From Xylanibacter ruminicola Ga6B6 (GTDB taxonomy: Bacteria > Bacteroidota > Bacteroidia > Bacteroidales > Bacteroidaceae): a stretch of 33,357 nt of DNA. The notes under the pieces are model-generated. The model saw nothing but the letters and a program-made list of their open reading frames with translations, ran no database searches and was not told the DNA's origin. Of this stretch, positions 1 to 6,345 are shown one piece after another (position 1 is the stretch's first letter; each line of letters begins with the position of its first letter). Where the stretch lies: positions 1 to 33,357 of the forward strand of contig NZ_JHXD01000028.1 of the NCBI RefSeq assembly GCF_000687715.1, written 5' to 3'. Position numbers and translations under genes: made by a program.

Positions 1-19
1 GTGTTTTGTAAGCAAAGAA

Positions 20-59
20 GAAAAAAGAATGCCCATTAAACTTAATTAACAGGCATTCT
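20..59 (-). terminator. Intrinsic terminator of the HU/smalltalk unit
   Basis: An 8-bp stem (26-33 with 52-59, AGAATGCC/GGCATTCT) encloses an 18-nt AT-rich loop. On the minus strand it is followed by a run of six T (complement of 21-26). It lies 12 nt past the smalltalk stop codon, where a terminator for the minus-strand unit is expected. Confidence 0.8.
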
Positions 60-71
60 CTTTGTTTTATC

Positions 72-173
72 TTAGAAATCCATGCAGCTGGTAGCACCCA
101 GTGCTGTTACTATCGCTGTAGCGATGCTGGCAATCATCTGTACGATGAACTTAATGGTTTCTTTCTTACTCAT
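72..173 (-). CDS. Smalltalk-family small protein (33 aa)
   Basis: This 33-aa frame reads MSKKETIKFIVQMIASIATA and ends ...GATSCMDF. It has a short basic N-terminus, one hydrophobic helix (about residues 8-29) and a near C-terminal Cys. Size, composition and position just downstream of an HU-like gene match the small Bacteroidales 'smalltalk' family as I remember it; its function is not known to me. It probably sits in the inner membrane, which is inference. The start is fixed by an exceptional ribosome binding site: the 13 nt at 177-189 (minus strand AGAAAGGAGGTGA) place AGGAGG six bases before ATG. Such sites are unusual in Bacteroidota, and the upstream HU-like gene has none. The gene begins 19 nt after the HU-like stop codon and is followed by a terminator. 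Confidence 0.8.
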   Translation of the reverse strand: MSKKETIKFIVQMIASIATAIVTALGATSCMDF

Positions 174-176
174 TAT

Positions 177-189
177 TCACCTCCTTTCT
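177..189 (-). promoter_or_regulatory. Extended perfect Shine-Dalgarno of smalltalk gene
   Basis: Minus strand AGAAAGGAGGTGA lies directly after the HU-like stop codon (193-195), with a 6-nt spacer from AGGAGG to the smalltalk ATG. It is complementary over 13 nt to the 16S rRNA 3' end as I recall it for Bacteroidota (TCACCTCCTTTCT). In this phylum the anti-SD is usually masked in the ribosome, so such a site is likely to be regulatory rather than routine. Confidence 0.85.
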
Positions 190-192
190 TGC

Positions 193-759
193 CTAGTTCA
201 TGTCGCTGCCGCCACTACCTGGCTGATTACCGCCTCCGGTGTTGCCTCCGGTATTGCCACCTGTGTTACCACCGGTGTTGGTGCCGCCATTGCCAGTCTG
301 TGGGTTGTCGGGATCCTCCACATCGCCGCTGTCGCTACTGGTTACTCGCTTCACCTCCTTGCCGTCGCGGTCGTAGCAGGTAATCTGCACAGCCGTCTTC
401 GAGAGCTCCTCCTTCAGATCCACGTCGGGGGTGAAGATGATGCGGCGACTCGAGATCAGTCCGGCCTTTACCTTGTTCACATCGTCGACGCTCTTGGCGC
501 GCAGGCCGAATCGCATCGTACCCAGTCCGGGCAGCGCCACGCTGTGGCCCTCGGTGGCCCATGCCTTAATTACTTCGCCAGCTGCATCCCAGCAGGCCTG
601 CATCACGCCTCGGCTTACTCCGCTGCGAAGGGCAGCCTCGCGGATAACTTTGTCCTGAGTCAGGGCGGTGTACAGCTCGGGCAGCATCACGTAGCGGTAG
701 GTGCCGGCGTAAGTGCCAATCTTAATCAGCTGTTCGGTTGCTTTTACTTTAAGTGCCAT
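193..759 (-). CDS. HU-like DNA-binding protein with Gly/Asn-rich tail
   Basis: This 188-aa protein begins MALKVKATEQLIKIGTYAGT and contains a Bacteroidales-type HU/IHF-like domain (about residues 1-125), including the stretch GHSVALPGLGTMRFGLRAKS. The tail (about 150-188) is disordered and rich in Gly, Asn and Thr, with four near-perfect NTGG repeats. Known family members bind DNA and sit beside DUF4248, smalltalk and lysin genes. I chose the Met at 757-759 because the family starts with MALK; an in-frame Met ten codons upstream (789) is possible. No Shine-Dalgarno is visible. A probable -7 element (865-872) lies about 100 nt upstream, so the gene can be transcribed apart from the primase genes as well as by read-through. 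Confidence 0.85.
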   Translation of the reverse strand: MALKVKATEQLIKIGTYAGTYRYVMLPELYTALTQDKVIREAALRSGVSRGVMQACWDAAGEVIKAWATEGHSVALPGLGTMRFGLRAKSVDDVNKVKAGLISSRRIIFTPDVDLKEELSKTAVQITCYDRDGKEVKRVTSSDSGDVEDPDNPQTGNGGTNTGGNTGGNTGGNTGGGNQPGSGGSDMN

Positions 760-803
760 AATAAAAATACGTTTTAAAGGGTTAAACATTAAATTTTTGT
801 TGC

Positions 804-840
804 CTAACTAGGGAGATTTTTTTCTCTAACTAGCGCGCTA
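804..840 (-). repeat. Direct repeats and a palindrome in the HU leader
   Basis: CTAACTAG occurs twice (804-811 and 826-833), 22 nt apart, and the second copy runs into the perfect 10-bp palindrome TAGCGCGCTA (831-840). Between them is a weak GAGA/TCTC stem (813-816 with 823-826). All of it falls in the predicted untranslated leader of the HU-like gene, where it could be a protein-binding site or fold in RNA. No known element was recognised. Confidence 0.5.
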
Positions 841-864
841 ATTTTCTCCTTTGTTTCGACGTTA

Positions 865-872
865 CAAAGGTA
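865..872 (-). promoter_or_regulatory. Probable -7 element for HU-like gene
   Basis: The minus strand reads TACCTTTG, matching the Bacteroidota -7 consensus TAnnTTTG. A clear -33 TTTG at the expected distance is missing, so this is a partial match. It would give a leader of about 100 nt. Confidence 0.5.
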
Positions 873-945
873 CAACATTCGCCGCCACCGTTTGGGCGAT
901 GGCTGGCGATGCCGTGCGATAGGCGAACTTTTTTTCTGCATTTTT

Positions 946-1164
946 TTAGGGCTCGCCTAAGTGTTCAACAATAGCTTTTACCTGCCGTGGGGTAAACGCC
1001 TTGCAGGTGGGCTGGTAGCCGGTGGCTTGCAGCTGTGCCGACAGCTGGGTGCAGCGGGTAATCCATGCCATCAGGTGGTTAACGGCTGTGCGTGGCATGC
1101 TCTCAGGAAAATACATCAAGGCCAGCTCCTTCTTTGTATAAGCCCTAATGGTAAATGTATCCAT
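946..1164 (-). CDS. DUF4248 domain protein
   Basis: This 72-aa protein has the features I remember for DUF4248: an N-terminal IRAYTKKELALMYFPE segment, a central MAWITRCTQL helix, and the ending FTPRQVKAIVEHLGEP. Members are short, soluble, restricted to Bacteroidales and of unknown function, and they typically lie between a primase/helicase-type gene and an HU-like gene, as here. The start codon is 5 nt after the stop of the primase-like gene, so the two are almost certainly co-transcribed and perhaps translationally coupled. The helical ELALMYFPE...TAVNHLMAWI pattern could suit a small DNA-binding or adaptor role, but that is only inference. Confidence 0.8.
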   Translation of the reverse strand: MDTFTIRAYTKKELALMYFPESMPRTAVNHLMAWITRCTQLSAQLQATGYQPTCKAFTPRQVKAIVEHLGEP

Positions 1165-1169
1165 AATGT

Positions 1170-2066
1170 TTAATCTTTAATCCTTAATGTAAAAAACTCA
1201 CTAAAGTCCTTACACCCTTTGGGCAGCTGATGGTGCTGCAGATTGGGTAACACCTGCTGCAACTGTAGGAACAATCGCTCGCCTGGCTCATCCTGATCGG
1301 GATACATGTGGAACGATATCGTAGATGAAAGCTGCGATAGCAGTTCTTTATCCTTCTTGGTGAGCAGGGTGGCCGAGGGGATGGCGATGGCTTTATGACC
1401 AGCCGATAGCATGGCCCAGCAGTCGGATGCACCCTCGGTAATAAACAGCTGTTCGCCGGGTTTCAGCAGGTTGAGCACGGGCAGGTTGTAAATGCCGCAC
1501 TCGGCGCCTGGCGGGAATCGGAAACGGGGTAGGGCACCCTTCACCAGATTGCGGTTCTGCACGCCCACCAGCTGGCCCTCTTTATTATAATAAGGTATCT
1601 GCAGCCAGGGCACACCCTTGCGGTCGGTCCACGAGGTTAACCGGCACCACCACACCACGCGGGGATCAATCATTCGCTCGTGGAACAGAAACTTACGGGC
1701 AGCCTCGTTCAGCCACGGGTGCTCAAAGAATGGCTCGTAGCGGCTGGCATCAAAGGGCTGTGGCGCCACGTCGGTTGGGTCGGGCTGCCACTCATCAAGA
1801 ATGATGTTGTGCTCATCGGCCAACCATCGGCAGGCATCCTTGAACTCCATGTTCAGATGGCGCATCACCAGATCGATGGGACCTATCGATTGCGACATAC
1901 ACACAAAGCATCGGCAGGTGTTGGTTTTAACGCGATACGACATACTGGGGTGACTGTCGGCATGAAAGGGACAAAGACTCTTGTGGTGCTTAACACGTAG
2001 TCCAAGTCGCTCGGCGACCCCCTCAATAGGCAGGTCGCGGAGCTTTTGCAGTTGTATCTTATCCAT
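1170..2066 (-). CDS. CHC2 zinc-finger / Toprim primase-like protein
   Basis: This 298-aa protein has a DnaG-type CHC2 zinc finger at the N-terminus: C32-P-F-H35 and, after about 17 residues, C53-x2-C56. A primase-like middle contains WLQIPYYNKEGQLVGVQNRN. A Toprim-like segment follows, with LFITEGASDCWAML (acidic Glu of Toprim) and MYPDQDEPGERL (the DxD region). It lacks the DnaB-binding region of chromosomal DnaG (about 600 aa) and resembles stand-alone primases of plasmids, phages and Bacteroidales accessory islands. Its start is 2 nt after the stop of the 444-aa gene and its stop 5 nt before DUF4248, a tight operon. A role in RNA-primer synthesis is inferred from the family. Confidence 0.85.
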   Translation of the reverse strand: MDKIQLQKLRDLPIEGVAERLGLRVKHHKSLCPFHADSHPSMSYRVKTNTCRCFVCMSQSIGPIDLVMRHLNMEFKDACRWLADEHNIILDEWQPDPTDVAPQPFDASRYEPFFEHPWLNEAARKFLFHERMIDPRVVWWCRLTSWTDRKGVPWLQIPYYNKEGQLVGVQNRNLVKGALPRFRFPPGAECGIYNLPVLNLLKPGEQLFITEGASDCWAMLSAGHKAIAIPSATLLTKKDKELLSQLSSTISFHMYPDQDEPGERLFLQLQQVLPNLQHHQLPKGCKDFSEFFTLRIKD

Positions 2067-2068
2067 AA

Positions 2069-3403
2069 TTACATTTTTTTATTTTTACATTCTCTCATTT
2101 TTGCAATTTGCAAGTACAACTCCGTCTTGGTGTATAGTCCTGTTTGGGCGCTATACTCTATGAACTTGCGATGCAGCCATTGGCGTAGCTGGGCTTTAGT
2201 ACCCTCTAGGGGCTTTTCCATACTTACGCGTAGAGCCTCCAGTTGTGCCAGGTTAAACGTATCGGGCAGGTCGTCGAGCATGTTCTTCGGGCCGGTCTTC
2301 GAAGCCTCAGAAGCACCATAGTCGCTCTCCTTTAGCATGTCGGCAAATATCTGCAGCTTGCTCCATAGATCATGGTACACCAGCCACTCTACCAGTTCGC
2401 CCATGGCCTTGGTCCACGTCTGGTTATTCAGCACCCAAAGAATGCAGCCCGCCTTCCAGGCCGACACCAACGAGCGGTGCGACAGTTCGAACAGCAAGTC
2501 GTCGTCGGTCAGGTCGGCCAGCGTAGCCATATCCTCAGCCAATCGGTCAATCAGTTTGTTCAGCTGACGGATGATGAAGCGCCCCTTGCAGATGTCGAGT
2601 CGTACCAGATACTCATCCAGTTTTTGGTAGAACTCGTCGGGATACTTACCCTGTCGGGGAATGCGACCCTCGCGGGTGCCCCGTGGCTTGTAACTGAACA
2701 CTACGCGCCCGAAGGTTCCGTTAAACAGCTCGTACTTATAGAATTTGCGCGTGCTATATGGATTGCTTGATATCGTCATGCAGGCACGTAGGATAGGGTT
2801 GCCTGTTACACCCTCGGCCGTGGCGCGGAGAGCACCTGCACGGGCTCGGTCGTAGATGTTACGTAGCATCTGACTAACCTGCTTGTGGCCGCCGCATAGC
2901 TTGTCGGCCATCTCCACCTCGGGTATGTTGATATACTGCGTACGACCACCGTGAGCCTCCAGGGCCATGGCATTCAGCAGGAATGCCGGGTTGGTGGTGT
3001 CGTTAGGTGTAAACCAGATACCCTCCTCAGGGCGATCGGGTTTATCCTTATTGTTGCCCCTCGACTGTTTTTGCTTCGACCACTCCAATAGTCTATCGTT
3101 CTCAGCTTTGTCGTGCTGGCGGAAATCACGGCAAATGGCCTCTACTAGATTAGAGAATTGCCCCTTGTTATCGCCACTTTTGGCCACCAGATTGGCCATC
3201 ATGCCCGTTGGTTCCTTCCAACTGTTATCGGGATACATAAATTCTGTGCCGCTCATGTGTGCGCCAAGTACGGGAAAGAACATCGGAACAAAGGGTTCGT
3301 GCATCACTTTTGAGGCCTGCGAGAGCAGTAATTTTATACATTCTGTGCCTTTGCCGAGGTTCGGCATAGCGGGCGCAGTCGCTTTACTAATTTCGTATTT
3401 CAT
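2069..3403 (-). CDS. DUF3987-like replication-associated protein
   Basis: This 444-aa soluble protein has no signal peptide or membrane segment. Its N-terminal third contains MFFPVLGAHMSGTEFMYPDN and GMMANLVAKSGDNKGQFSNL, which recall the DUF3987 proteins that lie next to CHC2 primases in Bacteroidales islands; DUF3987 proteins are thought to be helicase/primase-associated ATPases. I see no classic Walker A (GxxxxGKS/T); AKSGDNKGQ is in a similar place but is degenerate, so ATPase activity is doubtful. A middle segment is rich in Lys, Asp and Arg (about 105-125), and the C-terminal half is predicted helical. It is the first gene of a three-gene run and is preceded by the nested dyad at 3443-3591. 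Family assignment is moderate. Confidence 0.55.
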   Translation of the reverse strand: MKYEISKATAPAMPNLGKGTECIKLLLSQASKVMHEPFVPMFFPVLGAHMSGTEFMYPDNSWKEPTGMMANLVAKSGDNKGQFSNLVEAICRDFRQHDKAENDRLLEWSKQKQSRGNNKDKPDRPEEGIWFTPNDTTNPAFLLNAMALEAHGGRTQYINIPEVEMADKLCGGHKQVSQMLRNIYDRARAGALRATAEGVTGNPILRACMTISSNPYSTRKFYKYELFNGTFGRVVFSYKPRGTREGRIPRQGKYPDEFYQKLDEYLVRLDICKGRFIIRQLNKLIDRLAEDMATLADLTDDDLLFELSHRSLVSAWKAGCILWVLNNQTWTKAMGELVEWLVYHDLWSKLQIFADMLKESDYGASEASKTGPKNMLDDLPDTFNLAQLEALRVSMEKPLEGTKAQLRQWLHRKFIEYSAQTGLYTKTELYLQIAKMRECKNKKM

Positions 3404-3442
3404 TGAATATCAGCTTTTTAGATGAATTAAAATGGGCGCAAA

Positions 3443-3591
3443 CGTTACAGTTACAATTGTGACAGATTGATTTTGGGGGTATCATTTCTGTCTAATATTA
3501 TATATAACTACTTATATATCAATAAGTTATATAGTATTATAAGGCGTGTTGTAACCTCGCATTTCTAATTGTCACAACTGTAACCGTCACG
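3443..3591. repeat. Nested inverted repeats with a shared dyad axis
   Basis: Outer arms of 22 nt (3443-3464 and 3570-3591) are inverted copies agreeing at 19 of 22 positions. Inner arms of 9 nt (3501-3509 and 3525-3533, TATATAACT/AGTTATATA) are perfect. Both pairs are centred on base 3517. The centre is almost pure A/T. The word TGTAAC/GTTACA occurs four times, two on each side (3444-3449, 3450-3455, 3550-3555, 3579-3584). The site fills the gap between two minus-strand genes, just before the replication-type genes. It could be a replication origin, an operator or a recombination site; the sequence alone does not say which. Confidence 0.75.
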
Positions 3592-3615
3592 CTCGTTGCC
3601 TGTTTTCTGTTAGGG

Positions 3616-3972
3616 TTAGCCTTCCTCTATAAGGCCACTCAATCCCTCGCAAAGTTCGATGTACACCTCGTATACATATCTCGCCAAGGTAAGACTGCCG
3701 CCGATATGCATAGGCTTAAAGTTGGGGCGGTACGTGCCATCATCCTTACGTGTAATTGTAATGTGCTTACCCTCGTACACTTTGGGATTACGCTTAATGG
3801 TAGTTGATGGAATCGTCTCAACAAACGTAAAGTGTTCGTCGTAACGAAACTCATCGCTCTCTACATCGCGACGCAGCACACCCAGATAATTCTTACCCAC
3901 TTTTGCCAGGCGATCCTTGCGCAGCAAGGTTTTCAAATCCACGCTAAAATGCGTGTTGCAATTTTTATTCAT
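3616..3972 (-). CDS. Hypothetical protein of the primase cassette (118 aa)
   Basis: I do not recognise this 118-aa protein. It is soluble and basic in its first third (VDLKTLLRKDRLAKVGKNYL), is predicted mixed alpha/beta, and has a C-terminal helix (about residues 90-115) containing LARYVYEVYIELCEGLSGLI. There is no signal peptide, Cys-rich motif or nucleotide-binding motif. It has its own good Bacteroidota promoter at 4126-4159, with a leader of about 150 nt. It is the first gene transcribed towards the 444-aa gene, separated from it by the nested dyad. That position would suit a regulator or initiator acting on the dyad, which is inference from context only. Confidence 0.7.
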   Translation of the reverse strand: MNKNCNTHFSVDLKTLLRKDRLAKVGKNYLGVLRRDVESDEFRYDEHFTFVETIPSTTIKRNPKVYEGKHITITRKDDGTYRPNFKPMHIGGSLTLARYVYEVYIELCEGLSGLIEEG

Positions 3973-4094
3973 GTCTTAATATGAAATTTAAAATTGCCCT
4001 CTTGCACTTACGCGATGATATAGATAGGCAGTACTTCATCTCGCGCTCGGAGCCGTGCCCAGTTTTTTTCTGCCGACTGACATCTAAAAAAGAA

Positions 4095-4129
4095 TGCAGC
4101 AAAAACTCCGATTAGAAATTTCTGCTGCA
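4095..4129 (-). terminator. Possible read-through terminator upstream of 118-aa gene
   Basis: A perfect 7-bp inverted repeat (TGCAGCA at 4095-4101, TGCTGCA at 4123-4129) is followed on the minus strand by TTC and six T (complement of 4085-4090). It would stop transcripts arriving from the 273-aa gene. Its upstream arm overlaps the -7 element, so it is not an attenuator of the local promoter. The 21-nt loop makes it weak. Confidence 0.35.
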
Positions 4130-4159
4130 AAGATACGATGTGTGTGGAAATGGAACAAA
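4126..4159 (-). promoter_or_regulatory. Promoter of the 118-aa gene
   Basis: On the minus strand TTTG (complement of 4156-4159), a 20-nt spacer and TATCTTTG (complement of 4128-4135) match the Bacteroidota -33/-7 consensus exactly. The likely start of transcription is near 4121, giving a leader of about 150 nt. Confidence 0.75.
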
Positions 4160-4167
4160 ATAATTGA

Positions 4168-4209
4168 ATAGCGATAAATAGCCGTATATTCATCGCTATT
4201 TATCGCTAT
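4168..4209. repeat. Perfect 15-bp inverted repeat just upstream of promoter
   Basis: Arms 4168-4182 (ATAGCGATAAATAGC) and 4195-4209 are exact reverse complements around a 12-nt spacer. The repeat starts 9 nt upstream of the -33 TTTG of the promoter reading towards the 118-aa gene, and lies 22 nt past the stop of the 273-aa gene. It could be an operator or contribute to termination; the T-run after it is poor on the minus strand. Confidence 0.7.
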
Positions 4210-4231
4210 AAAGTTTGGAACCTTTAAATGA

Positions 4232-5053
4232 TTATTTCTCGCAATAAAGCACTTTGAAAGGTTTTAGTTCATCTTCGGAAAAGTAATTGTTCAGCCCAAT
4301 TTTATACCCTCTGTATTTAGTAAGGTATGGTTTTATGGAGTTTCCTTTCACACCAAATTCTTTTTCAATACTTGGTGCCGATACATCTTGTTGGATTTTT
4401 CCTGCTTCGATGCCCCCAATAATTACTAATGCTGTTTGCTTCGGTCTGCTGGGAGTGATATTCTTTCTTATGATACTTATCACTTTGTCAGTCTCAGCAT
4501 TGTTTATTATAAAATCCGTAAACTTCGTAACTTTTGTACCAGATTCTTCCCGATTACAGCCATTATCTTTTTCCGGTTCCTCATTGATAAAGGTGTCATA
4601 CCAACCGTCGGGTAGGGAGATGGAGAATATCTTGTCGAGCATCAGGGGCCACTCCTCAAAAGAATGGTTGGCTATATTTTGCATAAGCTGTTGGGTAAGT
4701 GTGAATTTGTAGAAACTATGACTGCTTGTACCAAGCGCCAAGATGGCAAAACCAAAGACAATGCCCACAGCCTTTCGTATTTCGTTCTCGCTTACATGAC
4801 GGTCGAAACGCTTGTACTCATTGTGCTTTTGTAGCCATATGTCCTCAATTTCTGTTGATATAGCGTCACCCTTGTTGGCGATGATATTAAGTAGCTCGAG
4901 TGTTTCAACAATACACTCTTCTGGACACAAACCAAATTCTGTCAGTTCGGCCTCCAGTTTTCGACCAATCTGACAAATAGCCTTGTAAAGCTCGTTCTCG
5001 GCATACTTCTCACTTACGAGCTTTATTTCTGCGGGTTGGAACCTCTGATTCAT
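4232..5053 (-). CDS. Hypothetical protein, second gene of a coupled pair (273 aa)
   Basis: I do not recognise this 273-aa protein. The N-terminal part (1-90) is helical and acidic. Residues about 91-108 (RKAVGIVFGFAILALGTS) form a hydrophobic stretch that could be a membrane segment or a buried helix. The middle contains LPDGWYDTFINEEPEKDNGC, and the C-terminal 70 residues (VIIGGIEAGKIQQDVSAPSI ... GNSIKPYLTKYRGYKI) look like a small winged-helix or partner-binding domain. It may belong to a Bacteroidales DUF such as DUF6043, but I cannot confirm that. It overlaps the upstream 339-aa gene by 44 nt in another frame, with no other good start, so the two are translationally coupled. Base composition is richer in A/T than the primase genes, suggesting separate acquisition. 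Confidence 0.7.
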   Translation of the reverse strand: MNQRFQPAEIKLVSEKYAENELYKAICQIGRKLEAELTEFGLCPEECIVETLELLNIIANKGDAISTEIEDIWLQKHNEYKRFDRHVSENEIRKAVGIVFGFAILALGTSSHSFYKFTLTQQLMQNIANHSFEEWPLMLDKIFSISLPDGWYDTFINEEPEKDNGCNREESGTKVTKFTDFIINNAETDKVISIIRKNITPSRPKQTALVIIGGIEAGKIQQDVSAPSIEKEFGVKGNSIKPYLTKYRGYKIGLNNYFSEDELKPFKVLYCEK

Positions 5054-6029
5054 TTAGGTAGTTTTTAGTTTGTTCATTAATTAAGTTAAACCATGTTTCA
5101 AGTCCTGTCATGTTGTCAAAGTCGCGAGTACCAATACTAAAGTTATGTAAAACTTCGAAAGTCAATGGGTAATATGCCCTTACGTAGTCGTTTATGCGGT
5201 AGGTTTTGAACTCCTTAAAGGTGATGCTGATATCATAACCGTTTTCGCTACAGAGTTTTACCATTTCAGCCATGTCTTTGTTTGCCTGTGAAATTTTGCC
5301 ATTTGAGTTCTTATCAAATTCCATTGTGAAGAATCCTTTCAAGGCGTCTGAAATCTCAACCGTTTTTAGCATCGCTTTCAGGTGTGCAGAATTTATCTCC
5401 ATGCCCTTTGACTTGTTGATTTTCTTGGGGTTCTGAAACGAGAACGAAACCTTGCGCACGTAGTCGTTGTGCTCGTAAATGCGCTCGTGCATGAATTCCC
5501 AAATATCCTTCGGGTTCATTCGGGCTTCGATGCGCATTTCGAGGTCGAACAGTTCGCCCATCATGCGGTTGAAGTTCTCTAATATCACATCGCGCAGCTG
5601 ATCAGGATTGCTTCCCCAGGCCGACGATTTCTCTATGGCCATCAGGCCTACGCCAGGGCGATTGTCTATCAGAACGTAGCAATAGGGGTTTGACTCTATT
5701 TCATCCTTTTCATAGGTGTCGAAACCCTTTGGGTCCTTTCCGCTGCGTTTCCACCAGTCCTTAAACTGGCTGTTGTTCACTCTCCAAAGAAAGATGTCGT
5801 CTGCTTTTGCCAATACATCATTGGGGAGCAATGTTATTATTTCGCCCTTTTTATTCTTTTTGGCAAGTTTGTCGATACTGTTTTTGTCAAACAGACTTGC
5901 AAAGCAGGTTTGAGCAAATTTAACGTATTTAGCACCATCTATACCATCAGCGGCGGTTTGTATTGATTGCTGTGGCGATTTATGAAAATCGAATTTGTAA
6001 ATTGCGTAAAGCGAATTTCTTTTGTCCAT
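5010..6029 (-). CDS. Hypothetical protein, first gene of a coupled pair (339 aa)
   Basis: I do not recognise this 339-aa soluble protein. It starts MDKRNSLYAIYKFDFHKS, has a Lys-rich stretch (about 48-68), and then a conserved-looking core: YCYVLIDNRPGVGLMAIEKS followed by AWGSNPDQLRDVILENFNRM. The C-terminal third alternates strands and helices and ends in a basic tail (RRNKARK). There is no signal peptide or membrane segment, and no nuclease, helicase or NTPase motif is evident. A core of this kind loosely recalls DUF4747-like proteins that accompany phage-defence genes, but this is a guess. It has a -7 element at 6058-6065 about 29 nt before its start and overlaps the 273-aa gene by 44 nt, so they form a two-gene operon. 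Confidence 0.7.
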   Translation of the reverse strand: MDKRNSLYAIYKFDFHKSPQQSIQTAADGIDGAKYVKFAQTCFASLFDKNSIDKLAKKNKKGEIITLLPNDVLAKADDIFLWRVNNSQFKDWWKRSGKDPKGFDTYEKDEIESNPYCYVLIDNRPGVGLMAIEKSSAWGSNPDQLRDVILENFNRMMGELFDLEMRIEARMNPKDIWEFMHERIYEHNDYVRKVSFSFQNPKKINKSKGMEINSAHLKAMLKTVEISDALKGFFTMEFDKNSNGKISQANKDMAEMVKLCSENGYDISITFKEFKTYRINDYVRAYYPLTFEVLHNFSIGTRDFDNMTGLETWFNLINEQTKNYLNESEVPTRRNKARK

Positions 6030-6057
6030 TACTTATAGTTTTTTAGAATTTGAGTGG

Positions 6058-6065
6058 CAAAGGTA
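6058..6065 (-). promoter_or_regulatory. -7 element of the 339/273-aa operon
   Basis: The minus strand reads TACCTTTG, matching TAnnTTTG, 28 nt before the 339-aa start codon. The -33 region has only a weak TTGC about 21 nt further up. The rest of the gap 6066-6312 is AT-rich and contains no gene that I can support, only the repeats listed separately. Confidence 0.6.
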
Positions 6066-6230
6066 GCAAAAATACGTTAAACAAAAGCAAGAATCGTCTG
6101 CAAATTTGAGATTTGATTACATATTTTCTTGTTTTCTAGCATAACTTTCCATTTGGTGCACAGTTTCCTTATTTTCCGGTTTAAAATTGCACGTTTTAAT
6201 GAGTAAAGGCTTGGCAGGGTTAGTCAGCTG

Positions 6231-6304
6231 TTATCATAATGAATAAGGTGGCGAAAATGTCAATTATCATAAACTTTTCGGATGAAATATGGATAATATC
6301 ATAA
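6231..6304 (+). repeat. Three phased TATCATAA direct repeats before MNT gene
   Basis: TTATCATAA at 6231-6239 and 6264-6272, and ATATCATAA at 6296-6304, recur every 33 and 32 nt, about three helical turns. They lie directly upstream of and up to the -7 element of the nucleotidyltransferase gene, where an operator array would be expected. No regulator is identified. Confidence 0.5.
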
Positions 6305-6312
6305 AAATAATG

Positions 6313-6320
6313 TATATTTG
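6313..6320 (+). promoter_or_regulatory. -7 element of the MNT gene
   Basis: TATATTTG followed by CA matches the Bacteroidota -7 consensus. No TTTG is seen at -33, so the promoter may need an activator or be weak. It lies inside an upstream extension of the reading frame, which argues for the start at 6346. Confidence 0.6.
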
Positions 6321-6345
6321 CAGCGTAATTCTAATTTTAACGCTT

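Noticed and set aside
82..777. Plus-strand frame across the HU/smalltalk region
   Set aside because: It is antisense to the HU-like and smalltalk genes, both of which have family resemblance; low-complexity repeats keep it open.
4095..4129. Attenuator hairpin in the leader of the 118-aa gene
   Set aside because: Its first arm overlaps the -7 box and would not be transcribed from that promoter. It is listed only as a possible read-through terminator.
4008..4193. Possible 61-aa gene upstream of the 118-aa gene
   Set aside because: It crosses the promoter, the inverted repeat and the T-run, and the protein has no coding character. I treat the stretch as regulatory.
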